Notes: generated from the sequence alone by a model not told the origin. Positions 31,721 to 43,892 are shown, numbered from the stretch's first letter. The stretch is DNA of 64,000 nt from Tetraselmis striata (GCA_006384855.1 VCJN01002938.1:78499-142498); one strand, 5' to 3'. A program made the numbers and translations.

Positions 31721-33179
31721 TCCGCATTTTAACGCGAAATTAATTCGATTTCAATTAAGTTCAAATTAAGTAGCAGATTCCATTAACTTTAAATTAGAGT
31801 GAAATTGAAGAGAGACTTCGGTTAAATTTTATTTTATTCTAGAATTTAGTTCATTACACGGACTGGGGTGGCAGCTCCCTGAGCGCTAGTGCCAGCACCA
31901 TGGTCCTCAATGTTCCGACAGCAGTTGTTATCATGGTGACAACTAGAGTTGCATTTCCTACCAGCTTTGCGGCAACTGCACACACTGGTGGCACGCGGCC
32001 TTTTACATGTGCATTTGATCATTCCTCGGCCCTCAAATAGTGACACAGATCTTACACCTCTGAGGGAGATCTTCTTTCATGATGCTTGGTCGCTCCACTT
32101 CTCTACCAAACCCGCGAAGCCCACCCGCGCGGGTGCAATGCTGCGCAACTGATCCATATCTTGCTGCCCATATGTGGTCTTGATAACACCTGCATCCACA
32201 GCCACTGTGTAAGAATTGCATTCTGTGACCTGCAAAACAAGGAGGTTGGGGAGGGCATTCGAGAAAGAAGATGTGCGCGTCCTCACTAAGACACATCAAG
32301 CATTGCGTGCAACTGGCATCCGTATACAACAAGAGGAGCATAACAAAACTCACCTCACTCACCACGCATGTCAAGAATCTAGGGTCCACCTTGCCACGGT
32401 CCTCCTTTGCCAACGGCACTCTGACCACATATCCCACCACCAGTGCTGGGCCGGCCTTGGCAGCGACCCGGGCACGCCTCACCCTAGCCTGCTTGGCCTG
32501 TACAGCACCGCACTGAGCCCTGATTGCGCGCCGCCCGGGACTGTTAGCCAGCTGGGAGGGAGATACTGGACTACAATCGCCAACGGCCGCGCGTGCTTGC
32601 ACGAGGACTTGTGGAGTAGCCTCCGCCGCTGCAGCCGGAAGCAGTGGTGGCTCCTAGGGCGACCTTTGCCTCTTGCGGCCCACTGATTCACGGGACGAGG
32701 CAGCTGCAACGGTGGCTGCACTTGTCGTTTCTTGTGGTGGCTGCACCACATCCACTGTCCAGCAGCCATGCAATCGTTGCTGCGGTGGCCATCATCCGTT
32801 CCACCTGCGTGCAAGACACATGAGTGACACAGTCACACCCATGCCATAAATAACGGGCATGCTGACAAGATTGACAGCAACAACAGGTTACCTGTGGATA
32901 TGACATGGTAGAAGGCATTGCCGCGCGCACACTGATGACCCTTGACAAGGCCGGCTGTGGGGATAAACATCCCAATCTTGCAATGCCCACCATCGCACAA
33001 AGCCTTGCATGGGGCGCAATATGTGTCCGGGTCCCATGGCAAGTTGGGGTCTGGGACGTAGGCGCGTAGTGTCTGCTGGTCCTCGTTGCGAGTGAGCAGA
33101 TGCTCATCGTGCTGCGCGTTCACGCTAATCCTGGACGTGATGGGCAGATCTTTTTCGTGTACACGGAGGAGCGAGGAGC

Positions 33180-33540
33180 AGGGAAATATAAGTTAGCACT
33201 TGTGTGTTCATGATATATACGCTGTGGAATATGAGCTAGCACTGTTACATAATTATAGTATTCAAAATAAATACATAATACAGCAAACACACATAAAAAT
33301 ACAGTAAGTATTATTTGGAGAGAGAGAGAGAGACATTACAATGAAAGGTATGGCCTTGGCTAGAGGGCATTATCATATAACAGTATGTACAACATCATAA
33401 CCTAATATACATAACCCAATAGCAGCAGCAGTAATTATATATAAAACCCAAAATATATAATATTAACATACGTTACTAAGAGTAGTGATAGTACTACTGT
33501 CGATTGTTATATTAGTTAAAGAGTTGATTATAGTCATATT
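33180..33540. other. AT-rich intron-like stretch with GA repeat
   Basis: Inside the Ginger-like gene, rich in ATA words and with a (GA)8 tract at 33,318-33,333. No exon was recognised; it probably represents intron or deletion-scarred sequence between the catalytic Glu exon and the CxxC exon. Confidence 0.4.
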
Positions 33541-34951
33541 AATATAATCATTGCTCAGCACTTTATGCTATGGCGCAGTACATGCGCAGCATGGCAGGCC
33601 AACAATACTGCAACGGCTTTGCGGGCATTCACCAACTGGGAGAGGCGCTGGCGTTCTGAAGGCATCCATGTCTTCCTGCTCTTGTGGCTGCTGCTCTTGT
33701 CGCGCCTGCTCCTCTGCCTGCTGCTCCTTTTTGTCAAAGGGCAATTGGGGGACTTGTTTTCATCACACCAATGTGCGATGTACTCCTCAATGGTGCGGTT
33801 GAATCTTTCAATGCCGCCATTGCTGGGGCTATGCGTAGCTCTCCCTGTTACCATTTGGCAGCCAGGCAAGAGCTTCCTGGTGCTTTCAATCATCTGCAAT
33901 CACAACACACACATATCTTAGACCTGCACTTGTATGCAGGCTGGGCAGCATGCTATTTATTACAAAACGGCCCACAGACCTCCTTCGCTTCCTCCTCCGA
34001 GAGACCGATTATCTTGCTCGGTTGCTTGTCGGCAACACGGAGAACTCTCTACCATTGCCAGCTTGAAGGATGGTAGGCGGCCCAAGGAGAAAGAAGAGTA
34101 GAAACAGTTTCCCTGCTATGGTATCCTTCTGCAGGGATGGGGGCGGGGTGATAAGATACATATATTAATTAAGAAAGGGAAGGCGGAAGCAACAGGGTTG
34201 GATAGGCGCGCAAATATCAAACTCGCCCGCTACTGTGGCATACAAACCTCCTTGTTGGGGATCGGAGTGCAGAAGCAAAACTTGATGCCGTGATCGATGT
34301 AGGTGAGCAGGAAGCGGTAGCCCTTGTATTATGACGATTGGTAGTCGATGAGGTCGATCTGGCCACGGGTCCCGAACATGCCCTTGGACAATATCGGCCG
34401 GTGACCGGCCTTAGCCTTAGTAGTTCTGTGCTTGGCGCAGGTGACGCATGTTTCGCAGGAAAGTTTGACGACACGCCTGGGGATGTTGCAGTACCTTCCC
34501 ATAATCATTTTGTGAAGCTTATGGAGCTGCACAGTGTGATGGGGGGAGGGTACACTTAGTGGTGTGTACGTAGCCAACATGCAGTGGCAGCAAGCAGAGC
34601 GGGACAATGGAAGGGCTCAGGGAGGTACACCTTGGCGTGCACCGCTTTGAGGTGCAAATCCCGGATGTGTTCGAAGACCATCCCGGCGAGACTGGAGAGC
34701 TTCACCTGCTCCAGAGGGACATTTATGTCCCCCTTCTGGATGAGCATATCGGAGTCTCCGCAGGTCAGGATATCGAAGCGGCGCTTTGTAGCCCAGGCCC
34801 GCGATCATTCCTGCTTGACAATCCAACAAGAGCCCTTTGCACCTCAGTACATGGCAGAGGCGCGGCGCCAGTTTATTTCGGCTCGGCGCGGCAGTACAGG
34901 CGGCGTCTGCAAGTGCCCGCCCAGTTGCAAGCCGTACCGTAGAATCGGCGC

Positions 34952-35020
34952 CAGCAACGAGCTACAGCAGCGAGCAATCGAGCTACAGCAGCAACGAGCT
35001 ACAGCCAGCAGCGGAGCTAC
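34952..35020. repeat. Minisatellite of GAGCTACAGCAGC-type units
   Basis: Four imperfect units of 13-20 bp (GAGCTACAGCAGC, with CAAC or CAAT spacers). It lies inside the Ginger-like element between the first exon and the zinc-binding exon. Confidence 0.7.
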
Positions 35021-35440
35021 AGGCGCAAACAACGAGGCAAAAGAGTCGAATGTCGGGAACTGTACTATGTAGAGGATGAGCGGGCTGGTGCGCGATCGGG
35101 TCGGCTAAACGTCGTACAGTGAAAACACGCGAACCCGCCTACCCGCGAGGTCTGTGGCTGATATCGGGGGGCAACCTGCGAACAAGGCCCCACCTCTCTC
35201 GTCGTTTGGTCGAAGGTACGGAGGGTTTGCATGGCTTCATTGTACTCTGCCTCTGTCCGCAACGTCTGGTTGTCTCGACGTTGCCCCACATACTCACGAA
35301 GTCTCTTGTTGAGGACGTCGCGATGCGCCTGCACCACCGATGGTGCCTCAACCTCCGGTTGATCTTCGGCCGGCCCATCCTCCGGTGCGGCAGCGCCTGC
35401 GGTAGCATCAGTGTTGCCTAAGGCCATAGTATCGACCGGA

Positions 35441-35475
35441 GCCGGGCAGAGCCGGGCAGAGCCGGGCAGAGCCGG
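35441..35475. repeat. 10-bp tandem repeat GCCGGGCAGA, 3.5 copies
   Basis: Three perfect units and a half unit directly upstream (on the minus strand) of the presumed transposase start codon at 35,427, so they fall in the 5' leader or promoter. Confidence 0.85.
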
Positions 35476-35744
35476 TCCCGGAGAGGGGAATTGCGCAGCT
35501 GCGATTGAGTGCAATACTGTGGGGACGAGTGAGCACGGCCTGTCCGCAGGGGGTTTTAATAGCGACTGTACCTGGCGCCCGATCGCAGCTCCCGCGCCGG
35601 CACGGCACTCGTCCGCAGAATGGCGGACGCCGCAGCGCCAACCAGCACCTGCCCGTACAAAGGCCGGGTCGTAACCGCGATCCGGCGCCTGCCCGAACAG
35701 CGCCTTACCCGCCACCGTGCGTCGTGGCCATGTGCAGATGGGCT

Positions 35745-35974
35745 TGCCCAGCGCGGCCCATTTTTGAACATGGGACGCGACAGACGTTCCATGCTAACAT
35801 GGGTCGACCCATGTGGACATGGGCCGACAGACGGCCTATGTCCACACGGATATGACCCGGATTGCTCCATGTGTACATGGTACGGGGCCATGTGGACATG
35901 GGTCAATGGAGGCTCCATGTCCACATGGACCGCTCCATGTACACATGGACCGCATGTCCACATGGATCTTAACA
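35745..35974 (-). repeat. Right terminal inverted repeat with about 9 palindromes
   Basis: The inverted partner of 31,434-31,720. Its outer 120 bp align almost base for base; one unit differs in the centre (CCATGTGGACATGG for CCATGTTAACATGG). Further in, units CCATGTCCACATGG, CCATGTTAGCATGG and CCGTGTGGACATAGG continue in an order not shared with the left end. Confidence 0.9.
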
Positions 35975-35978
35975 TATA
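35975..35978 (+). repeat. TATA target-site duplication, right
   Basis: Partner of 31,430-31,433, directly after the inverted terminus CTTAACA. Confidence 0.65.
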
Positions 35979-36285
35979 TACGGGGCTGAACGTTAGAGCG
36001 CGCAGCGCGCTCGTCGAACTCTCAAGTGGCGTCATATCGGAATGTGTTAGTATCCCCCGCCCCCGGGCGAAGTGGCGTCGTCATATCGTCCTGCGCGTAC
36101 AGGTACCCTGTATGTCAGCCGTGGCACAGCACCGGACAGTCGACGAGACGACGCGAATAGGGCAGCAGAAGCACCTCCAGCGAAGCCAGTGAGCCTCGCC
36201 CGCTAGACAGCCCTCTGCCCCCCCTGACCTTCGGCGTCCCCCACCAGACCCTGGCGGCCACTCGCTAGGCGTCTGGAGCCACGCC

Positions 36286-38659
36286 ATGGGTAGCACCCAG
36301 AGCAGCAGGCGTCGTCAGCCTGAGCCGGCCCCGTGGCCGCCCGGGGGCGCAGGGCAGCAAGGGGTGAGTACCGACCGGGCCCGACATCTGCTCTGTGCCC
36401 AACTAGAACATGAAGTTACAGAAAACTACCTTGACCTACGCGGACCGGCGCGCCTCCGTCGCGTCCCACGTTCCCGCGCCCTGCCCCGCAAGCTCCAGCC
36501 TTGCGTGCCAAAACTTCCAGAATGAGGCCCGTCCCCGCTCGAACTGATCTCAGCCCGGTGCTGCACGGGCGGCGGACGGCGAGAGAGAAGGGTGGTGGGG
36601 GGGGGGGGGGGGGGGGGGGGCGACGGGGGCGACGGGGGGCTTATTATTTCTCCATCCAGCGCGGCAGCTAGGAATGCGTCCGGCAAGCGCCACGACCCCT
36701 TTTTTGTCCCTGGCAGCCGCTCCGGCTCAAAGCCCTGCCTCTCCTCGCAGCTATCCGTCCACATTGTTGCCTGCTACTCTCAGGGGACGCTACCCTGCTG
36801 GCTGTGAGGCGTAATGAGAGGAGAGGGGGGGGGGGGTGGGGGTCAAAGTCACCAGGCACAGCCCACCTGCCAGCTCCCACCCGTGCTGAGGCGCACGCGG
36901 TGCGGTGTCTGAGAGAGCACTCCACGATCCTCTGGAGTGTGCTTCTTTATATGGTCTCTCACATCTAAGGGGGCTGAGCGGTGTGCTGAGTGGCGCGTGT
37001 CCCTGTCTGCTCTTACCATGATACAGGGCAACGTGTATAGCGGCCACTACCCGCCACCTGCAGTCACCCAGCATCATCATTACCAGTCAAACTATGGACA
37101 GTACCGGTCGGGAGGCGCCCCCCCTGTGCAGCCGCCGCCGAACCAGAACGGACCGGTACGGCCACGGAGAGTCCAGGCTGCCAGTTCCCCCCCCCTTCTC
37201 CCGCTATCAGCCCTCCCTCCCCGCATGTGCAGTGGCTGTGACAACGTTGTCCCCAGTAACCTCCCTCCTCCCTTCCTGTCCCCCTCCCTTTCCCTCCTTC
37301 CTCAACGCTGTTCCGCAGCACTACCCACAACCCAACCCGCCAGCAGGCGCCCAGGACGGCCAGCTACAGCAAACGAGCACCATCCGCAATGCCGTCAACC
37401 TGAAGAAGGACTCCCTCAAGCTGGTGCCTAGGCCCGGCAACCCCGACATCTTGGATGTGTACTTCAAGTTTGACAGCACCGCGCTGTGCAGGTGCCCCCC
37501 TTGCCCCCCCCAAAAACCCACATCTGCAAATCTTCATTTATCTCGATGCCCCTATTAATTAACTAATAAGACTGCAGCCACGCCAGCTAAGCTCTGTGTC
37601 TGTGCGATCCACAGCGTGACCACCTTTGTCATGGCGGCTGAGGACATGTCGCAAGGCTGCAAGCTGACCCCCTCAACACAAGATCCTGGGCCGCGGGTTA
37701 TCTACCAGAAAGGGGTGAGCACAGAGGCCCCGATCCGCAATGCTTCCTTAACACCCGTCCCCCCTCCTTCGCTGTCTTCCACTCCCCATTCTCCCGTTTC
37801 TTCGAAAGCGAAGGGATAAAGCATAGCAGCTATGGCACTGGTCCCCTTACTCATAGCCCCCCCCCCCCCCCCCCTCCCCCCTCCTCCCTTTGTCCCGCTC
37901 CTGGCAGTTGGGACTGGCGTTCCCTCAGCCAGACAGCATACCCGATTCAAACGGCACCAGCCATTGCGTCGCCACGTCACTGTACAGCAAGGCCCAGCTG
38001 TCTGCGCCTTCAGAGGGCGAAAGATGGCCGCTTGTAATCCGCCTGGAGACGGCGCTGGAGGACAAGAGCGAGGGGAAGACGCTCGCAGACCTGCAGGAGG
38101 GCTCCTCGCAGCCGCTGTGGATCCAGAGCCAGACTACCTTTGCCACGCTGGAGCAAGATCCCAATGGCAACTGGAAAGCCAAGGTCCAGAAGCAAAAGAT
38201 ATGGGTCGCGGGCGTCAGCTATGAGCTGCAGGTGCCGCTGCGCCTCCCGTTTGCAGCCAACGTCTTCCCCGCTCACCGGAATACCAACCCTCGGAACGCA
38301 CGCCTGTGCAGATCTCTCTCACAGGATCTGAGAGAGATCCTGATTTTTCTCTGACCCTTGGCGTGTGTTTGATGCTGCAGGAGATCTATGGCATGGAGAC
38401 GTCTGTCCAGGGCACTGCAAACGTCACCGACATGGACCAGGGCTCCGAGTGTGTCATTTGCATGGTGAATGGGCGGGACACCACTGTGCTGCCGTGCCGG
38501 CACATGTGCATGTGCAGCGAGTGCGCAAACATGCTGAGGCACCGGACAAACCGGTGCCCCATTTGCCGGGAAACCGTGGAGTCGCTGCTGCACATCAAGC
38601 TGCAGTCCAAGTCTGCGGCCAGCAGCACTCCTGCTTCCGAGGCCGTACCTGCGGCGTGA
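36286..38659 (+). CDS. RING E3 ubiquitin ligase, MGRN1/LOG2 family
   Basis: Six exons join in phase: 36286-36363, 37027-37155, 37319-37491, 37615-37714, 37908-38231, 38381-38659, giving 360 residues. MGSTQSSRRR at the start fits an N-myristoylation signal, as in plant LOG2/LUL proteins. A His/Tyr/Pro-rich linker (QHHHYQSNYGQY) follows. The MGRN1-type substrate domain runs from about residue 70: IRNAVNLKKDSLKLV, YFKFDSTALC, YQKGLGLAFPQPD, WPLVIRLETAL. Then SYELQEIYGMETS leads into a C3HC4 RING: CVIC, CRHMCMC, CANML, CPIC. All eight zinc ligands are present. In this family the ligase works at membranes and endosomes with E2 enzymes; the target here is unknown. Introns 1 and 4 carry G24 (36,597-36,620) and C18 (37,857-37,874). 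TGTAA lies 211 nt past the stop. The gene begins about 310 bp outside the Ginger-like element. Confidence 0.9.
36597..36620. repeat. G run of 24 in an intron
   Basis: Intron 1 of the RING ligase gene. Such a run on the transcribed sense strand can fold as a G-quadruplex; the exact length may be uncertain. Confidence 0.9.
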
Positions 38660-38869
38660 TCTCGCGGCCATGCAGACTGTGCCGGCCTACCTCCCACTCA
38701 GTGGGGCGTGTAGTCAACGCACTTTCTCTGGCGCCCATTGAGCAGCAGGTTCTTGTATGTTGCCTCTTTCCGAGTGACATCGACAAAATCGGCACTCGGT
38801 CGTCTGACCCAGGTCATAGCGCCATCTCCCAGTACGTAAACATGCAAACCTCGAGTCTTCAGGCGAATA

Positions 38870-38874
38870 TGTAA
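38870..38874 (+). promoter_or_regulatory. TGTAA putative polyadenylation signal
   Basis: 211 nt after the RING ligase stop; the nearest TGTAA on the sense strand. Confidence 0.35.
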
Positions 38875-39922
38875 TAGCATCCCCTTTGTAGGAAAGCAAT
38901 CATGCTCCTGATGCCGCATACACTGAATTCATAACCCCCCCCCCCCCTGCCTTACATCGTCCCATGCATCCTCATAGGTCACATGCTCATTCGCAGCCCG
39001 GCTCATGCATCCTTGACCCCACATTAATAACTCCACCCCCCACTCCGATACCTTGGAGCACAGTTCTTTTCCCTAAGGCAGCAGTGGGACAAAAGGACAG
39101 CCACCGACTCCATGCAATTAAGAAGGCAGCCTGCATACATAAGAAATACAGAACGGGTTGGACTGCCATCAATTTTATGGCACTGGTTCCTGCAAACAGG
39201 CATGGCTCAAATTGCACGCTTGCTGGCTGACAACCACTGCACTCCCCTATGCCTCTCACCCTCCCTGGGGCAAGGGGCAAGGCATAAATTTTGCTTACAG
39301 GGACGGTACCATGGTATGCATATAATATTTTGAAAATGATATCGTGCGCTGAAATACAGTAAGCAGACGATGTCTAGGACGGTCTAGTTTAGTTCCCTAG
39401 GAGGGTCTACTCGGCAAAAAGCACCCTATTTAATGTGCACGATAAATGCATAGAAATGCTGAAGGTTGATATATACCTGGTACCTTGTCGATATAGTCGT
39501 AAAGTTCGCTACATGTAGCCGCTATGCGTTCTGAGCGCTGGTACGTGCGTGCGAATAACGTACATTTCGCTGTATCCGCCGGCAACAATCTAATTAATAT
39601 GTTGAAATAAAATAATCGATAAGCATCAATGTAAATACAAAATTAGGGGTTTCAGCCCGCGCGATAGGTATAATCCTTAAAAACGCGCAGCATCACGCGC
39701 GCGCAGCATGATGAATATGGCCGGAGCGCGCGCCCCTTTATTACCCTGGCGGACGCACATCCACAGACGATCGGAGACACGGCGGCCTCAGAACCCTACC
39801 TCCCCCCCCGACCCCCCGGCCCCCCTTTCACCGTTGTGCCCCCCCTGTCGCAGAAGAGGGACGTGCCACTCCCGCCGCTCAGCAACTTAAGTGAATCATC
39901 CAGAGCCGCGAAGTCCGTCACT
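38875..39922. other. Intergenic region and probable E2 promoter
   Basis: No gene recognised. A short C run lies near 38,935-38,947. From 39,400 to 39,700 the DNA is AT-rich, then switches to GC-rich just upstream of the E2 start. No TATA box could be singled out. Confidence 0.4.
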
Positions 39923-42900
39923 ATGGCTGTCTTTCGGCGGGCCGCCGCCGCCGGCTGCCGGCTGCTGTCCCGGGCCTCGTCGTCCTCCGCTTCCGGCGGT
40001 GTCGGAGCCGGCATCGCTGGTAGGGCGTCTCCGCTCGCCGGCCGCGCGCTCTCCACGGCGGCCTGCACCGCCGCCCGGTACGCCGCCGACCAGAAAGTCG
40101 ATAGACATCCTGGCCTGACGATCCAGCTGCCCCCTGACGCACACGCGCGGATGTTTTTTGGTTTCGTGATCGGGGCGTTGCGGTGTGCGGGGGATGTCGG
40201 GGGAGGAGGCGGTTAGGGGTGATGGTGCGTTGCAGCGAATGGGGGTTTGAGGCAAAGGCAGCGCAGGGCACGGCTGGACTGTACGGCATTGCCGCGGCAT
40301 TGTCACTCAGGCCTCAAATTGAGGCCTCAGGGTCGCGGGGTCGGCCTGCGAAGCCCAGAACAGCAGCGCTGACGCGCTGCGCTGGCCGCCGGTTGCACAG
40401 GGTCGGCATGCTGAAGCCTCAGGGGGGGATCAGCATCCTGCCTGGCGTCTCGGGGTCCGCTGGCAGGATGAGCGGCTTGTTGTGCCCGCGGTTTATGTCA
40501 TCAGGTGCGATCAGCGACCAGTTCCCATCCTGCCACGTGCCACCGGCCCTCTTGCCCCCTCCCCCGCACCCCCTGGCGGCTGCAACATGCGTTCTCAACC
40601 CTTTTCGCCAATCATCTGCCCCCGGATGACCCTTCCTGGCGAGCAGTTCCAGCTTACGATCCCCTCGAGATGCCTTCGCTGTCGCCAACTATGACTCAGG
40701 TGAGGCTGCCTGCTGGCACAGGCACGGCTCCACGAGCGGATGGAGGGGGGTTGCTTGTTGGTGGAACTGTCGTGTGTGCCCGGGTAGACATAGCGGAGCG
40801 CTGTGCTGCGCTGCGCAGGGCAACATCGTGAAGTGGGTGAAGAAGGAGGGCGACACCGTCGCGCCCGGTGACATACTATGCGAAGTGGAGACAGACAAGG
40901 CCACCGTGGAGTGGGAGGCACAGGAAGACGGAGTTATAGCCAAGATCCTCGTGCCGGAGGGCACCAAGGACATCCCCTGCGGCACCCTGGTAGCCATCAT
41001 CGTGGAGGAGGGCACCGACATTTCCGCCTTTGCCAACTTTACACCCGGCGAAGATGCTGAGGCGCCGCCGGCGCCAGCCTCGCCGGCCTCTGAAAAGCCC
41101 GCCGAGCCAGCTGCCAGCTCTGGCAAGTCGTACCCGGCGCATCTGAAGCTCGAGATGCCGTCCCTGTCGCCCACTATGGAGCAGGTGGCCATCTAGCTCA
41201 CCTTGCCTGATTGGGGTGGGGTGGATGGGGGATACCTCTCCCCGCAGCAACATGGGAGCCCCTCCCCCCCCCTACCACCCCTGGCGGCGTCCCTTGCCTG
41301 GCTGATGGCTCGGTGAATGCACACAGGGAACCATCTCAGAGTGGAAGAAGAAGGTTGGCGATGCTGTGGCGGCAGGCGACTCCCTGGCGATGATCGAAAC
41401 CGACAAGGCCTCGATGGACTGGGAGAGCCAGGACGATGGCTACCTGGCCAAGATCCTCGTGCAGCCTGGCACAGACGCCATCAAAGTCGGCACGCTGGTG
41501 CGCGATGGGAACCCCCCCCCCCCCCCCTTGCCACTCCCCCCTCTGCATTGCTTCTCGCTTTGCCGTCTCTGGTGCATGCGTAGTACCGATGGTCTATCCT
41601 AACCGCCAGCCCAACTGCCTGCCATGGCTATCCAGGTGGCTGTCATGGTCGACGATGAGGGTGACATCGCGGCTTTTGAGGACTACACCGGCGAGGAGTC
41701 GGCCGCGCCCGAGGCCGCTGCGCCCGCGGCTGAGCCCGCCGCGGACGCCTCGCCGTCGGCCAAGCCCGATGCGCCCGCTCAGCGCACCGTCGCCAGCGGC
41801 CCTCGCATCATCGCAAGCCCGCTGGCCAAGCGCATGGCGCGCGAGGCCAATGTCAGCCTGGAAGTGAGTCCCAGCCCTCCTTTGCCCCCCCTCCCCCACC
41901 CCCTCGCGCCCCCATTCTCTGCTTCTGCCACCGCATTCTCCCATGGAAAACATTCTCGCGCTGTGCGCTTGGGATGCCAACGGTTCCATGCGTGTCCGCC
42001 ATGCAGGGTGCGGCTGGTTCAGGCCCAGGGGGGCGCATCATCGCCGAGGACGTTCAGGAGCTGATCAAGTCTGGCGGCGGCAAGGTGCGCCTCCGCCCAG
42101 CGCCCGCGCCCTGCTCCACGCTGTCCCCCTTCCCGTGTGTGGTTGCTACCTCAGATGGCTCGGAGGGGGAGAGGCGAGGAGGGAGTGGGGGGGGGGGGGG
42201 GGCGCAATCCTCTGTCTCCTGTGTGCGCAGTAGCCACTTTACTTTTGAAGAGTGATGCATGCAGTGACTACCTGGCACAGCAGCCGCGAGGGCTGTTGTT
42301 TCCATGGGCGTTCAGCTCATGACGGCTGAGATATGCCTTGTCGGCGGCGTTGCTGGCTGTGCGTAGGCAAAGTCCTCTGCGCCTACCTCGGCCGACGGCC
42401 CGGCCATGTCCACCGCGGACTTTGGGGGGCTGCCGCCGTACGAGGACATCCCGGTGTCGCAGATTAAGAAGATCACCGCGTCGCGGCTGCTGGAGTCCAA
42501 GCGCACCATCCCGCATTACTACCTGTCGGTGGACTGCAAGGTGGACAATATGATGTCGTTGCGCTCGCAGCTGAACAAGAGCCTGGAGGCGCAGGGCATC
42601 AAGATCTCCGTCAACGACTTTGTCATCAAGGCGGCGGCCGCGGCGCTGATGGCAGTGCCGGAGGTCAACGCCTCCTGGCAGGGCGACTTCATCCGCCAGT
42701 ACAAGTCGGTCGACATGTCGGTGGCGGTGCAGACGGACGTGGGGCTGATGGTGCCCATCGTGAAGGACGCTGACCGCAAGGGGCTCGCGGCAATCAGCGC
42801 GGACGTGCAGCGGCTGGCCGCCAAGGCCAAGGAGGGCAAGCTCGCACCCGCCGAGTTCATGGGCGGCACCTTCACCATCTCCAACCTGGGCATGTTCGGC

Positions 42901-43780
42901 ATCAAGTCCTTCTCCGCGATCATCAACCCCCCACAGGTGCCCCCCCCTCCCCCCCCCCCCCCCCCCCTTGTTCCGGAGTCAAGATAGAAAAGACAGCATT
43001 GATGATGATCACAATTGCGATCTGTAGTTGTTGGAGGCGTCGGGTATATGACAATGGATATGGTCACCCCAGTGCTGCCCGCCGGCACGGTGTGTCTCAC
43101 CTAGTCGAACAAAACCGAACTCGGCCTGGCAATCAAGGCGGAGACGAATGCAGACTTTTCATTGCCTCTACCTTCATGTAGTGCAAGTGAAAGTCCGCCA
43201 TTGACAATAGCCTAATGACACTGACAAACCCATCTGGTTCAGAATGCACGGCCCAACCATTTTGCGGAGCAGAAGGAACGGGATTCCAGGGAACACACTC
43301 TGGGATCCGCGCATTATTGCCATTGCACCATTGGCAAAGCGGGGGGGTTATCAAATTGGTCAAACGTCATCAGAATACACTGCAAACATATCATGTGCGG
43401 GAACCATCGCGATGATGCAAAAGATGTTATTGACTTTGGTTAGAATGCAATTGATGGCGCAGTACTGTTCACCCAACTCCGTTTTTTGCGCGTTGGCGAG
43501 AGATTCTGTGGGACCCTCCCTACCCCCTGGGTTTCCTGATATCACCAGCATAGGGTTGGTGTGCTGATTGGGGGGGTGTCTGTGCTGGCAGGCGTGCATC
43601 CTGGCCATCGGTGGCGCCGACAAGAAGGTGGTGATGGGATCAGACGGGCAGTTCAAGGAGGAGACGGTGGTCAACGTGACGCTGAGCTGCGACCACCGCG
43701 TGGTGGACGGCGCCGTCGGCGCGACCTGGCTCAAGGCGTTCAAGGGCTACATCGAGAACCCGCTGACACTAATGCTGTAG
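39923..43780 (+). CDS. Pyruvate dehydrogenase E2, dihydrolipoamide acetyltransferase
   Basis: Exons 2-8 are 40647-40699, 40819-41184, 41327-41497, 41636-41863, 42007-42084, 42367-42936 and 43592-43780, all in phase. Exon 1 starts at ATG 39923; its donor is uncertain (40019|GT keeps phase and gives about 583 residues). The N-terminus is Ala/Arg/Ser-rich, a mitochondrial-type presequence. Two lipoyl domains follow ([16 protein letters not shown] with [10 protein letters not shown], and [16 protein letters not shown] with [10 protein letters not shown]), each with the lipoylated Lys in DKA. Then come Ala/Pro linkers, the E3-binding domain ([30 protein letters not shown]) and the catalytic core ending in [16 protein letters not shown] with the active-site HRxxDG. 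It acetylates CoA in the pyruvate dehydrogenase complex. Two lipoyl domains favour the mitochondrial over the plastid form. C or G runs of 16-19 nt lie in introns 4, 6 and 7. Confidence 0.93.
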
Positions 43781-43887
43781 ATGTAGGCATGGTAGGCATG
43801 CCATAGAATGGGCGGGTGGGGGCCCAGCGCATGATGGGGACGAGTAGAGAACAGGAAGGGCATGCCGGGCGTGACTGAGCGCGCGGA

Positions 43888-43892
43888 TGTAA
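43888..43892 (+). promoter_or_regulatory. TGTAA putative polyadenylation signal
   Basis: 108 nt after the E2 stop, within the 176-bp gap to the convergent TXNDC12-like gene. Confidence 0.4.

Larger units (their letters stand above)
31846..35427 (-). pseudogene. Ginger/KRBA2-like integrase transposase, decayed
   Basis: Exons on the minus strand: an N-terminal exon from the ATG at 35,427 to 35,194 (KRLREYVGQRRDNQTLRTEA region); an HHCC zinc-binding part (IRDLHLKAVHAK, HKLHKMIMGRY, CETCVTC) near 34.70-34.42 kb; the core start GHRPILSKGMFGTRGQIDLIDYQ with first catalytic Asp; IDHGIKFCFCTPIPNKE (to about 34,240); GPPTILQAGNGREFS (about 34,085-34,030); then GRATHSPSNGGIERFNRTIEEY (33.85 kb) with the catalytic Glu; CAPCKALCDGGH (33.03 kb); VGYVVRVPLAKEDRGKVDPR (32.4 kb); and a Cys-rich tail GMIKCTCKRPRATSVCSCRK ending near 31,846. 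The domain order equals KRBA2/Ginger proteins. Lesions: TAA inside the core (DYQSS-stop-YKGY) and the second catalytic Asp changed to Gly (ILQAGNG for ILQSDNG, codon 34,059-34,057). Confidence 0.82.
31434..35974 (-). mobile_element. Ginger-like DNA transposon, complete ends, 4.5 kb
   Basis: The element is bounded by TATA duplications, starts and ends with the inverted terminus TGTTAAGATCC, and carries one minus-strand multi-exon gene for a retrovirus-type integrase. Ginger elements are cut-and-paste transposons whose transposase derives from Gypsy-like integrases; they begin with TGT and duplicate 4 bp, which is what is seen. The first ~120 bp of the two ends are near-identical as inverted repeats; further in they diverge but keep the palindrome arrays. 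The element sits 94 bp from the DIRS-type terminal repeat. The gene is dead, so any movement would need a transposase from elsewhere. Confidence 0.78.

Noticed and set aside
35065..35715. 216-codon minus ORF as a separate gene
   Set aside because: Its useful part is the first exon of the Ginger-like transposase; the rest is leader and intron.
31434..35974. CRISPR array (regular 14-bp palindromes with spacers)
   Set aside because: Spacing varies, units are dyads with variable centres, the arrays lie in transposon inverted repeats, and the surroundings are eukaryotic with no cas-like gene.
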